Source: Pyrocephalus nanus
Taxonomy: Eukaryota > Chordata > Aves > Passeriformes > Tyrannidae
Direction of reading: 5' to 3'
DNA length: 64,000 nt
Assembly (NCBI GenBank): GCA_038380795.1
Contig: CM076270.1
Coordinates: 24,320,001 to 24,384,000 of the forward strand
Shown: positions 36,011 to 47,007 of the stretch, one piece after another
Layout of the letters: each line of letters starts with the position of its first letter
Numbering within the stretch: the stretch's first letter is position 1
Program-made: the position numbers and the translations under genes
The notes under the pieces: model-generated
The model's database searches: none
Told to the model about the DNA's origin: nothing
What the model saw: only the letters and a program-made list of their open reading frames with translations

Positions 36011-36064
36011 CTGTCTGTGCTGTCTGTGCTGTCTGTGCTGTCTGTGCTGTCTGTCCTGTCTGTG
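36011..36064. repeat. Minisatellite, 9-bp unit, six copies
   Basis: Six head-to-tail copies of CTGTCTGTG, the fifth ending in C instead of G. The 9-bp period keeps several frames open, creating spurious repetitive ORFs on both strands (Leu-Ser-Val or Cys-rich on plus, Arg-Gln-His on minus). It is likely polymorphic in copy number. Confidence 0.97.
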
Positions 36065-37569
36065 GCCATGGCAGGGGAGGCAGAAGGTGCCCATTCCTGC
36101 CAGCCTGCATCCTTCAGGAACAGGCTTCAGTGTGACAGCCTTCAAACACCCTGGGCTGTGCCTTCACACCTTGTGTCACCACTGATGTCAAATGTTACAC
36201 CTGGCCTGGCACTTCTGACTCACAGTGAAAGGATCTGTGTCCTCAGCAGGTAGGAAATGGGATTATTAAAATAGGACCTCTTGGGCAGCTGGAAAATAGA
36301 GGCTACCAGCATCATCAGAGGTTTCTGAATTATTTGGTAGTGTTTGCTCTTCTGTTTTAAGCTTTTAAGGTCATGCCTATGCTATTTATACTTTTGATGA
36401 TCTTTGTTTTGTTTGGTTTTGTTGTTGTTGTTTTTGGTGTTTTTTTTCCCTTTAGCAGTACTTATGGGAGGGGAAAAGGATCAGTTTGGTACACTTTGTA
36501 TTAATACAGCATGAAAATGAGAACCAAAATAGTTGTAGTTGTAGTGTCCTATAATTTTGGCCAGCTTTGTTTATAAACTCGAGAAGGCTGTGATTACAAC
36601 TGGAGAAATGGAAAAAGAAATACTTGTTAATTCCCACGCTGTGTCCTGAAAGAGTATAAGTGGTAGAGAGGGTGAAGTGAAATGGGAAAATGAGAATGAA
36701 AAACTTCTAAAGGAAATCTAAAAGTAGCCAGGAGACATCAAGTGAATGGATTGAGAACAGCACAGATTCATCACTGAATACTGCTGGGTTTTGCTGCTCT
36801 TCCTGACTTAGTATTTTAACTTTGCAAAGTGTTAAAAGCCCTCTCAAAACTCTGCCCTCCTTGTGATGGGAGAACAGCTGCTAGCACTCCACTATTAGAT
36901 TTCAGTTTATCCACAGGTATTTGTACGTGTGGAAATAAAGAAAAACACGCTTTCCAAGTTGAACTACTCAGTATTCCCTTCTCCAGGAAAAAATTCCTTT
37001 TTGCCCAGGGCTGGCAATGAGTGGAGTGCTGCAGATGTCTTGTCTCTGGCACTCCTGCCAGCTGGATGGCCAATATCCTGCTGCAGAGCAGCCAGGAGAA
37101 AGTGAAAAGGGCCAGGGGGAAAATTGATCTTCTTGGAGGGGTTGGAGTGCAGGATGCTCCCAAACATGCCTGGGATAAACAAGCAGTATCGATCTGTTCT
37201 GTGGGAATGTTAAATTTGCACTGAACAGAAAAATCTCATTAAAACTCCCCAAGTTGCCCTTTGCTGCTATTGTTGGGTTTTTAAAAACATTTTTCTTTAC
37301 AACAGTTTTCTTTAGATTAAATGGCCTCAAGTGTAGCAGGATCAATGCAACTATCTGGAGACTGACTTTTTGTAAATAAAAATAACTGTAATACAGCAAA
37401 TAAAACCCATTTGCCATGCTATCTAGTGAAAAGCAGGACAGAATCCTTAATTTGTTCTGAAGCACTGAAAATCTGTAATGCCAGCTTTTTGGGGGATTCT
37501 TCTCTCTCTCCTGTGCTGCAGCATGTTCCCAATGTGACAAATAATCCTGCCAATCAAAGATGCTGGAAT

Positions 37570-37620
37570 TTATTTGTTTGGTTGTTTGTTGTTGTTGTTG
37601 TTCTCTGTTTTTGTTTTTGT
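37570..37620. repeat. G/T-rich tract with (TTG)n
   Basis: GTTGTTGTTGTTGTT within G/T-rich sequence. It produces the poly-Gln run in a long minus-strand open frame, which is a sign that the frame is spurious. Confidence 0.9.
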
Positions 37621-39795
37621 AAGAAAAGTCCAATTCATATGTTTGAAAGCAAATGCAGTTGAAGTGGGGCTGCAACTTCTATCACATGCCACCCCTATTT
37701 AAGGTAATCTGGAGCAGACCCTTTCTTTTTTGTTCTCTTGAATTACTAGAGAGGTTATAATATAAATATTGTATGGTTTATGATGTTTCTAGACTATTGC
37801 AAGTAAAATTTTAAAAAATTCAACAGTTTCTTTCCTTTTTGGACTCCATATACAGATGGTTATCTCTCTCTTAGTAGATTTCTGAGTGTCTAAGATGTTG
37901 GTTAATGGTTTGGTCCTGAATTGTTTCTGAAAAAGAAAGTTCAGGTTGAATTTGGAAATCTGTCACACAAGTAATAACTTGGGGTTGTGCTGCTTTTTAT
38001 CTGAGGAGTTCAAAGTACTTCAGAAATGTGGTTTTTATTATGAACTTGCAGTATTGTGAGGGAGCTCTGTGGAACTCTTTCCTTTGCCCTGTAAAACCAT
38101 GTCTGCAGGCAAGGCCTGCTCATGGAGGAGTGGGCAGAAAGGAGACCCTCCCCACTCTTGTACTTCATTTGTGGGGGCAAAGCTCCCTCTGAGCAGGACC
38201 TGACTGACAAAGCTGTCTTTGGCCCCAGTTCAACAGGGAAAGGCAGTGCCATTTGCATCCATTCATTTTAACTTCTTGTTCCTCAGTTTCCCTGGCATGC
38301 AGACATACCTGTACAAATGCCACCTGCCTAATTCTGCTCCTCTTTTTGAGGTAAAGGAAGCATTACTAGTGATTCAGCATCTGGAAAAAGGGCAGTTTGA
38401 TTTCAGAGCTGGTAAAAGAGCAGAGGACCTGGTGTCTCATGAATCATCACTTTGAAAAAGAGAAGAAGGACAGATCAAGGCTTACTTGTTTGATCTAGTT
38501 GCATTTTCCTGTGACTGTAGCAAGCAGTATAATCCCATGGACGTCACTTCTACTTGACAGCAGCTAATTGCACACATTTTTGTCAACTTTCTGACCTTTA
38601 AATGGTGCCACTTTTGACAGCACTTGAAAATGGTGACTGCTTTTAGAGGAAGCAAGAAGAAACAAGGCATGCATTTCCACATTAATTAGGGTTTGTAGTG
38701 CATTAATGACAATCATGTTGTCAGAAAACTTTACACACTTGTAAGGCTGTCATGATGGGCAGTTGTTATTCCTTGTCATCTTCCTTTCCCTTTCGTATCC
38801 ATTAACGTGATGAGTGTCCCCAAGGGTAATGTGACTTGGTGCACAGTGTTTTTAATAGAATTCTGCCACTGACATGAGGGGAAAATCACTGTATAGTGAT
38901 TTATAGGGTACTGCCAGACTGCCTGTACAGAGAAACCAGTGGGGAAAGGAGGCCCTGTGACAATCCCCACGTGGTGTGGGGAATGCCTGACTTGCTGGAT
39001 GAGCTGGACAAGCAACTTCTGAAGCCTGAAGAGTGCCACATGTTTTGTGTTTTGGTACTGCCTTCTTTCTGAAAGACCTGAGTGCACACAGCAGGGCCAG
39101 CCCAGCACCACAGCTCCTGGAATTGAGGTGTGGGGTTTGCATTTTGCCCCATCCCAACCAAGGAAAGAGGCTGATAGCTGGAGCTGATAGCTGCCAACAG
39201 AATTGTTTGCTTTTGGTGCTTCACAGACCTCCTCAAATTATGGGGGTCCATTTCTGTGGGGTGAGTTCGTGGGTACTTGTCACATCTTGGCAGAAAAGCT
39301 GCGGGGAAAAGGGTGATGAGGATGTAGCTGCCACTGGAATAATTCACTGAGCTTGTAGTTAACTCTGGAGTTGTCACTGGCAAAAACAGAGCCTCTGGGA
39401 ACAGGATGTGAAGCATGTTAATCACTTGGTTTCCCCTTACTTAGTGGAATGCTTGTCTATACCTTCAGACTTAAATATGTACAGACACCTTTCATGTCTG
39501 CCTTTTCTGGTTCATGGATTGAGGCCCCAACAATTAGTAAACTGCTCTTACAGGCTTCTCTCTGCTGTGCTTGTACAGAGGGCTGTGAAATTCTTCTGAG
39601 AACAGCCACCACTGCCTTGAAAGAAAATTTAAACAAGGTTAAGATCACTGAAGAAAAATTAAATACATAGAAAAGTGTAAGTGCATATTTCAAGATCTTG
39701 AAAGCTTAACTTTCCTATAGGATTTTTACAGCAACACATTAAAAAGTAGAATGTAAAGAATATTTTAAATTAAAGAATACCTGTATTTTTGACCT

Positions 39796-39798
<3 letters not shown>

Positions 39799-39826
<28 letters not shown>
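39799..39826. repeat. Poly(T), 28 nt
   Basis: Uninterrupted T run with no identifiable retroposon beside it. Confidence 0.95.
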
Positions 39827-42286
39827 AGCATTTCAGAATCAGTTTGTCCTATGTCTCATACTGTCTTTTAGTATTTGTTGTGGTCATCTTATATGAAACA
39901 GACCTCTTGGTATTCCTAGGAGAGGAATTCCTATTTACTCTCCTTATCCTACATATTTTTAGGTTATTAGTAGCTGATCTCTTTACTGTCAAAGGAGTGA
40001 GTTGAGTCAGTGAGTTCTGGTATTATATTCATAAAACCTTTGTACTGGATGGGTAACCTTTTGTCTCAGCAATAACCTGACATCTGAACTGCTCCAAGAA
40101 TGGTTTTCTTTTTCGAGATTTCATTCACTCTATTCTCCCTAACTTAAGTATCTCTTTACTAATATTTGTAGACCTTTTAGTGGTCAGTATGAAGTGATAA
40201 ACTCACAGAAAGCAGTGAAATGACACAGCCAATGTCACAAACATTCAGCTTTCGTAAAAGCAAAAACGAGACCCTTCTGGGAGCCGAGGGTCAGATGCTG
40301 CTGCTTTAGGGGGCTCTGGTAAAAGTGATATGGGTTCTTCTGGCCATGCTCAGATCCTCTTTCATCTGCCTTGTATAGAAAGCAAAGGTCTGATCCTTCA
40401 GTTAGAGATAAATGTGTCCTTTCCACCTTTCAGAGTCATGGAAAAGCCCTAAATGTGCCATATTTGATCCTGAGTTTTGCTGTGGCCCCGTGGAAAGAGG
40501 AGCCCACGCTGCAGTTGGTTTGTGGCAGGACTGGTGATGCCACAGGGGACTCCACTGGAGCAGCTGATGGAGAACTGCAGCCTCTGCAGGGGATTCACCC
40601 TGTGTAAGTTCAGGAGGGACTGTCTCCCGTGGGAGGTGTCCCATGCTGGAGTGTGAGGAGTGTGAGGAGTCCTCCTCCTGAGGAAGCAGCAGCAGAAACA
40701 ATGTGTGATGAACTGACTGCAGCCCCCATTTCCATCCCCTTTGCTGCTGGCAGGGAGGAAGTAGAGAACTTAACTTCATTCTCAAGTTAAGCTCTTGAAG
40801 AAGGGAGGGATGGGGAAAAGGAGTGTTAAGATTTGTGTTTTATTTCTCATTATCCTACTCTGATTTGATTGATGATAAGTTAAACTCATTTCCCCAAGTT
40901 GGGTCTGCTTTGCCTGTGACAGTAACTGGAGTGTGATCTCCCCCTGCCCTTATTTCGATCCACAAGCCTTTTTTTTTTATGTTCTCTGCTGTGCCCAGCT
41001 GAGGAGGGAACTGATAGAGTGGCTTTGGTAGCACCTGGAGTCCAGCCAGGGTCAGCCTGCAAGTGGGGCATGGGGAACTTAACCTTGAGGATACGACACT
41101 GAAATTTTATTTGTGTGTCCTAATAGGCCAATCTAAGGTACTTGTGCAGTCTGCATTGGATGAGTTGGTTGTTTCATTTAGATAAATATTTATGGAAAAA
41201 TGCATTGTCCCTTTCCCTGCTTTCAGCTCTGTAGGGATTTACTGCTCGTTTTCCTCTGCTAGCTGTGCATGTGGCCTTTAATGTGAATGAAAATAATGAG
41301 AACACTTATTATAAAAAATAGCCTGGTAGGTTTATATATAATTAAAAAGGCTAAACCCCCCTCTCATTTAAAAAAATGTGCTGAGATCTACACACAAGAA
41401 GCAATTCTTACTTTTCATGCAAAATTCTGTGTGAGGCTGTTAACAACATCAGATGTTTGTAGACAAATACTTTTGCTGTTTTTCATGGGAGACAAAAGAA
41501 ATCTTCAAAATCCTGAGAATGAGATGTGTTTTTCAGGGAAAGTACGGTGACCTGTTGGCAGTGCTGTGCTCTGCACTGCTGAAAGTGTGACCTTGTTTTG
41601 GAGCTGCAAGCTATTTATTCTGGGCTCAGTGTGCCTTTTGAGAGTGTGGCCAGCAGTTCTCTTTTGTCTGAGAGAAGAAGCCCAGCTTGAATTGCAGAGA
41701 AAATGGTTTGCTTTAAAAATGATAATGCCTGGAAATAAGCCCGAAGACTCGAGGAGTGGAAAACATTTTGCTGCCTCTGACAGTGTAAGTTTATTGAGGT
41801 TTAGACACATTTTGAATACTGTTGAATCAGGGTCTAAATTATGTTTCAGGCTTGTAAAAGGCCTATTTATTTTTTTTTAAGTAGGTTTCAGAAACGTACT
41901 CTTGGTCGAAGAGGATGGTAATAGAGCACACCATGACACAACCAGACTCCAGCTGTGTTCTGGGGATGATTTCACCTGCCCCAGTCTCTCCCTGCATGGT
42001 TCCAGCATCCTGCAGTGCAGATGTTTGACCAGCCTGTTGCTACTTGCATCTTTTTTTGAGATGCTGTTTTAACAGGATGCAGTCTCCAGTTCTGAGTTCC
42101 TTTACCAAATGTCTGACCTTGTGTTTGTCTGGGAACAGCTTTGACTTGCCAGATGAGCTGGTTTGCTTTTATGGCCATCCTACCCTCCCCAATATTTTGT
42201 ACTGCTCCAGTTGCTCAATCATCTACGTATTTCATCAGCAGTGTCTCTTCTATTTATTTCCAGCTTATTCTTTTATGTTTCTTTGA

Positions 42287-42337
42287 GCTTGTTTGTTTGG
42301 GTTTTGTTTGTTTGGGTTTTGTTTATTTGTTTTTGTA
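42287..42337. repeat. G/T-rich direct repeat
   Basis: TTGTTTGGGTTTTG occurs twice in a row, followed by TTTATTTGTTTTTG. Low complexity. Confidence 0.9.
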
Positions 42338-43670
42338 ACTCACAAAAACCGAACTGGAGGAAGAATTGCTCATAAAATTTGCAGATTATCTGTCTTGTAG
42401 ACATAGTAACAATCACTGAGGGTGGAGCCCCTGTGCAGATTCCCCTAGCTAGACGTGGGGTTCACATCAAGGAAAAATCTTATTTTCTGACTGTAGCAAT
42501 TCCCCTGTCTGTGAGCTCTGCTTTCACTCGGCAGCAGCAGAAAGGGATGAAACCCTCATTTATGTGCAAGAGAAATAGTTTGATTTATCCCTGAGTATGT
42601 GATTCCTTATATCCTTCTGCTGTAGTCCAGGCAAAATCACAACATAGGATGGAAATATGCCCTGAATATTTATCAAAGGTTCTCTGCCTCTGGGTGACAT
42701 TAGATGTGTGCTTTCTCATCTTAGAGGGTCAGGGACTTGATAGGTGCTTGTTCTGGGGTTTGCAGTGCAAGGGGGATGAGTTCCTGTAAATAATGAAAGG
42801 ACTGAAAGGTCCTTAAAACATTAACTGCTTCAGAGTCTTAAGGATGTAAAAAAATGTGCCCAATAAGTTACCCTACTGTGACCCTTTAGTTTCACTGGAT
42901 TTTCTTGCTCTTTTCTGAAACGTTTCTTGCCTAATAAAACATCTCTGCACACGAGGGATTACCCTGTAAAGGCATATGCTGTAGGCACTGAAATACAGAA
43001 TAATGGCTTTATTTTTCATTCTCTTCCACAAGGGAAGCAGGGAAAACATGATTTTTTTCTTTCTTATGAGAGTGATTCATCCTTTGCATTTTTCTCCCTC
43101 CTTCCTTTTTTTTATTCCAGAAAAAAATCCCATAATTGTGAAGTCCTCGGTGGTTGTAATCAATACATCACCTTCATTTCACTAGGAGGTGCTCAGAGTC
43201 ATTAGGAATTCTGGGCTATAATTAAAGTTAGTGCACAGTTTTAATAGGTGTGAGACTTCTACTGTCTGTCTGTCCTGTCCCAGGATAGTATGTTTTAATA
43301 ACTGAATTGTGAGCTCTTCTCAGAGAGGCAGAGCATTCAGACAGGGTTGTGTGATTGCAGGAAGTGATTTACAGATCTACAGAATACTTGTCCACAACTG
43401 AGTGCAATTATCAAGATGGTTCATGCTACTCTTAAGTCTGCTCATATTTTGATGTGTTTCTACAGATATTTGTGTGAGGAGTGGATTTATTTTGTTGCAC
43501 TCTGAAGCTTGTCCATCACCCTTCATTTAAAAGATTGCCACTCTCTGCATTTCGTGTCTGTATCTGCAAACATTAATCAGCATTCTGGTCTGTGGATTTC
43601 AGAAACTTGGCTTCAAATCTATAACTTTTTTTGCCTGGATGTCACAAATCCTTCTGTATGGTGTGGGTTT

Positions 43671-43779
43671 GGCTCAGAAAGCCAGCACTGTCCTGGGCTG
43701 CATCAAAAGCAGCGTGGGCAGCAGGTTGAGGAAGGGGATTCTGCCCTTCTGCTCTGCTCTTGCGAGACCCCATATCAGA
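43671..43779 (+). mobile_element. CR1 LINE, internal reverse-transcriptase fragment
   Basis: From 43672 the frame reads AQKASTVLGCIKSSVGSRLR and continues KGILPFCSALARPHIR without a stop. This matches the conserved block downstream of the CR1 RT catalytic core, whose family form includes VLGCIKSSV, GILPLCSAL and RPHL. Similarity begins and ends abruptly, so both the upstream RT and the downstream C-terminus are missing. The piece is too short to function. The sequence at about 43860-43885 (TCTATAATTCTGTGAC) resembles the CR1 terminal octamers and may be the 3' tail of the same insertion after an internal deletion. Confidence 0.9.
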
Positions 43780-44019
43780 AATTCAAGCTAAGCTTTATTA
43801 GAGGTACCCAAAATATTTTGGTGCATAACTACACCAGCTGAAGCATATTATGAGATTGTTGGTCTCTATAATTCTGTGACCAAATATAGATAAAAATACT
43901 TCTTGCTTTTTAAACAGTGGATGCCAATGGTGTAACTTTTTTGTTTGTTTTACTTACCTCTATTCTTGTGTAATTATTTTCTAGAACATGAAGGAAAATG
44001 CAAAATACAAAGTAATTCT

Positions 44020-44022
<3 letters not shown>

Positions 44023-44051
<29 letters not shown>
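44023..44051. repeat. Poly(T), 29 nt
   Basis: Uninterrupted T run, the longest homopolymer in the window. No retroposon body is recognisable next to it, so it is not evidently a reverse-oriented poly(A) tail. Its exact length may be affected by assembly error. Confidence 0.95.
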
Positions 44052-44054
<3 letters not shown>

Positions 44055-44519
44055 GAGCTAGCTCTAATTACATCTGACCGTGCTCAGATCTGGAAACATA
44101 AAAGTTTATCTCTAATTTACTGCATATTTCCCAGTGGCAGAGCATTGCACCAGCGCTGTACAAATTGTGTTGTTATAATCAGCAGTGGAGTGCACCAGTG
44201 TGTTTAAACACAGTGGAAGGACCACTTTACAGAAGATACCCCAATTAGTGCTCTTCCTTAAAAGTGAATGTGAAGTGCACCAAGACAATAAATCAGCAAG
44301 TGATCTCCAGAGCAGTAATGACACTTGTAGTTTTCAGCTGGATGGGATGTGAACCAGCAGCCTGCAGGCAAATCTCTCTAGGTGAGCCCACCACCAATCA
44401 CCTGAACTAAGCAGGTTGCCAATACCCGCTTGGCACAAAGATGTTTTTCAAGCAAAGGGTCTATTGCTTTTTTTCCTTATTCATAAAGCTCCCATTAATG
44501 TCAAAGGGAACTGTGTGTT

Positions 44520-44770
44520 TGTGAAAAGAAAATGGATCCCCCGGGGGTGTCAAGTATTGTAAGGTAATGTTCTTCTGTTACATTTTATGCACTGCTTATT
44601 TTTATGAGTTGTTGTAATTGTTTAGTGTGTGTGATGGCTTTAGGGCCTGCTGTCAGGTGTGGAATCACTGCATGAAAAGGGCTTGTGAATGAAATACCGA
44701 GAATTCGGAAAAGCAACCTCGTCCTTTTCATGTCTGCAAAACAAATACGTAATATTTGGAATAGGAGCTT
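44520..44770. promoter_or_regulatory. Candidate conserved noncoding element
   Basis: Unique sequence with several retained CpGs (ACCGAGAATTCGGAAAAG, CCTCGTCC, ATACGTAATATT), a 10-bp palindrome CCCCCGGGGG at 44538-44547, and no coding frame or repeat similarity. The case rests on CpG retention and motif density alone. Confidence 0.2.
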
Positions 44771-46177
44771 AAATAAGGAGTAGGAGAAACAGAACAGCTT
44801 CAGAAATGTGCAAATGCATGGTCCTTACTGACCAATTAGTGCCTACAGTTATTGACATTTCAGTAATTCATTTAGGTCTGCACCAGTTCTGAAACAATTG
44901 TATCAAAACCAACAGTTCTGCTGGGAGGAGAGCTTGGAAAGGCAGAACTGATTAAATGTACTGACTCTGAGAGACCAGGTTAGTGGTCACATTTCTAATT
45001 TGTAAATTGAATATGTTTACAATGTAAACTACTTCTTTATTCCTGTTTTTGAGGAACCCTTTTGACATTATTTTGGAGGTGCTGTGTTATCTGAGCTAAC
45101 AGGATTGTCCCAAAGCAGTTATGAAAGCTTTTGCTTGGTTTGTACCATCACTCAGTGAAAATCAGGTATTTCTTAATAATGATCAGGTTGACCATTTGTT
45201 GATACAAGCAATTGGTGTTGCTGTCACTGTTTGAAAACTGATTTCTTTGACACTTGGTGGAGTAGAGGCACCATGAACAGTGAGAAGACAACATGAGTGA
45301 AAGTTGTTCTAAATGTGAATTTAGAATGGAGAAAGAAGAAAACTACTGTAAAGAAAGCTTTCTATAAACCCAGAAATACTTTTTTCTGGTGTTATGTAAA
45401 GTTCTTTGTTTAGGGAATTTTTGCATGGGTGGAAACATATTTTAAGCTCCACAGGGCAAAGGGTCCTCTGCTTCCTACAAATTCAGTGCTTTTCTACATT
45501 TCTGTTCACCATCAAGAGAAAAATTCATTACCAGGACTGAAATCACATTGCAATAGTTTGTTCCACTGAATAGCAGCAATGGCTGTAGTTGTTCTCTGCA
45601 CGAGGATTTTTGTTAAGGTGAAGAAGACAATTTACCTTGACTCCTGTGCTGCTACTTGGTGCCAATTGTCTTTGCTGCAAGCCTGCTTCTTTGCAGTTTA
45701 GTCCACTCAGCTGAGTGGTTCTGCTGGGTAAATAATGAAAGTAATTCTTTTTTTTCATTCTCTACCCAGTCCTCGACCATGAGAGTTAACTGAGCATCAC
45801 CATGTCTGATTTGAGCTCAAGTGAGGAATGATGAATTAAATCTGTACACAAGTTCAGTCTTTGGGTCAGATTTGTGGTTCGTGATTGATGTGGATTATCA
45901 TCAGAATGTGGGGAAAACCTGTTTGCTTCATGCTGATTTATCTTAATTGCCCACAGTTTGGGCAGCAACCTTCTTTCAAGCAGTTACAATTTTGCAAAGT
46001 CACGCTTAACATAGGTAAATTTTACTAACGTAACTAAATTTTTCTTGTATTTTATCTTGTCTTCATTTCACTGGGAGCTCGTGGGATGAATTAGAGGGGA
46101 GTGTGTGCATGCAATTGAAGCCAGGGCTTCAGATGCCTCCCTGCTGTGGAGCTGCCTTGGATGTCAGGGGGGAGCTT

Positions 46178-46420
46178 TGGGGTTTTTTTTTTGTGTGTGT
46201 GTTTTTCTTTTTTCTTTTGTTTGTTTGTTTGTTGGTGGTTTTTTTGGTTGGTTGGGTGTTTTTTTGGTTTTGGTTTGTTTGGTTTGGGTTTTTATTTTGT
46301 TTTTAATTTTTTTATTTTTGGGGGAGGCTGTTTGTTTTTGGGTTTTTTTGATTTGGTTTGTTTTGGGTTGGTTTTTTTTCTTTGGTTTGTTTTTGGGATT
46401 TTTTTGCTTTGGTTGGCACT
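46178..46420 (+). repeat. Long G/T-rich low-complexity tract
   Basis: About 240 bp on the plus strand consist almost entirely of G and T, with runs such as TTTGTTTGTTTGTTGG and GGTTTTGGTTTGTTTGG. Only a few A or C residues interrupt it. It makes spurious Phe/Gly/Leu/Val-rich ORFs on plus and Lys/Gln/Thr/Pro-rich ORFs on minus. It is not a coding region. Confidence 0.95.
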
Positions 46421-46984
46421 GGGAAGCCATTCCTCCTTGTCCTTTCACTCCAGGCCCTTGTTAAATCTCCCTTTTTGAAAGTTTTGAGCAGTACTTCATA
46501 GCCAGCCGTGAGTTAAGGAATGTACAGTGTTTTGGCTCTACTCATGTCTTTGAAGTTCTTGCAAGCAATGGATACTTTGCTTCTCATTGCACAGCTGAAG
46601 ATTAGAATTGCATTAATCTACTTACCCCTGACTTTCTGCTATAGAAATTGATTCTATCAGAGGCCATTTTTCTTCTGTTTCCTTTCATACCAAACTGCTT
46701 TCTTATTTCTCCCCAGTAGAACAGGAAAGGCTTGAATTGCAGTGATCCTGTGAATTAATTTCAAACCAGTTTATTACTTCAGTGACCACTTGGCTTCTTC
46801 ACAATGGAACTTTCCAGTGTTCAAAATAGAATTCTGTAAAAATCAAATTATGTTCAAGACTAGCTTTGGGTGAAAGGAATAGGAAATTAAAAAGGGGTAC
46901 GTGAGAGTAATTTTTTCAGCAGAAACTTCAGACAAATTTCCAGCTTGGGAAAAATGCAATTTAAAATATTTTAAACTCATTGGC

Positions 46985-47007
46985 TTTTTTTTTTTTTTTT
47001 TTTTTTT
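46985..47007. repeat. Poly(T), 23 nt
   Basis: T run followed by CAG. It mimics a perfect splice acceptor on the plus strand, but no convincing exon follows. Confidence 0.95.

Larger units (their letters stand above)
36065..43670. other. Noncoding sequence
   Basis: Long but unconvincing minus-strand frames occur at 36968-37675 and 38901-39425. A possible plus-strand exon lies near 41660-41783. Low-complexity G/T tracts occur at about 36405-36447, 37570-37620 and 42287-42337, and a 28-nt T run at 39799. No gene is supported. Confidence 0.55.

Noticed and set aside
36008..36253. Cys/Leu/Ser/Val-repeat frames
   Set aside because: Created by the 9-bp minisatellite, whose period does not disturb any frame.
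36968..37675. Longest open frame in the window (235 codons, minus)
   Set aside because: Its poly-Gln run comes from a (TTG)n low-complexity tract. Composition shifts along the frame, several other frames are open over the same span, and no family is recognisable. About one such frame is plausible by chance in 64 kb.
38901..39425. 174-codon minus-strand open frame
   Set aside because: Overlapping frames of similar length are open, there is no domain or motif, and Ser/Pro/Thr-rich composition follows local base content.
40434..40602. Exon-like segment between TTTCAG and TGT|GTAAGT on plus
   Set aside because: Both splice signals fit, but the enclosed frame has no coding character. At most it is a noncoding-RNA exon, and that cannot be supported here.
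42700..42830. Sequence resembling an L3/CR1 3' UTR (GATAGGTGCTTGTT, GCAAGGGGGATGAG)
   Set aside because: Only scattered short matches, and no continuous ordered similarity as at 27.4-27.8 kb.
46105..46478. Hydrophobic Phe/Gly/Leu/Val-rich plus-strand frames and Lys/Gln/Pro-rich minus frame
   Set aside because: Direct products of the G/T-only tract, not proteins.
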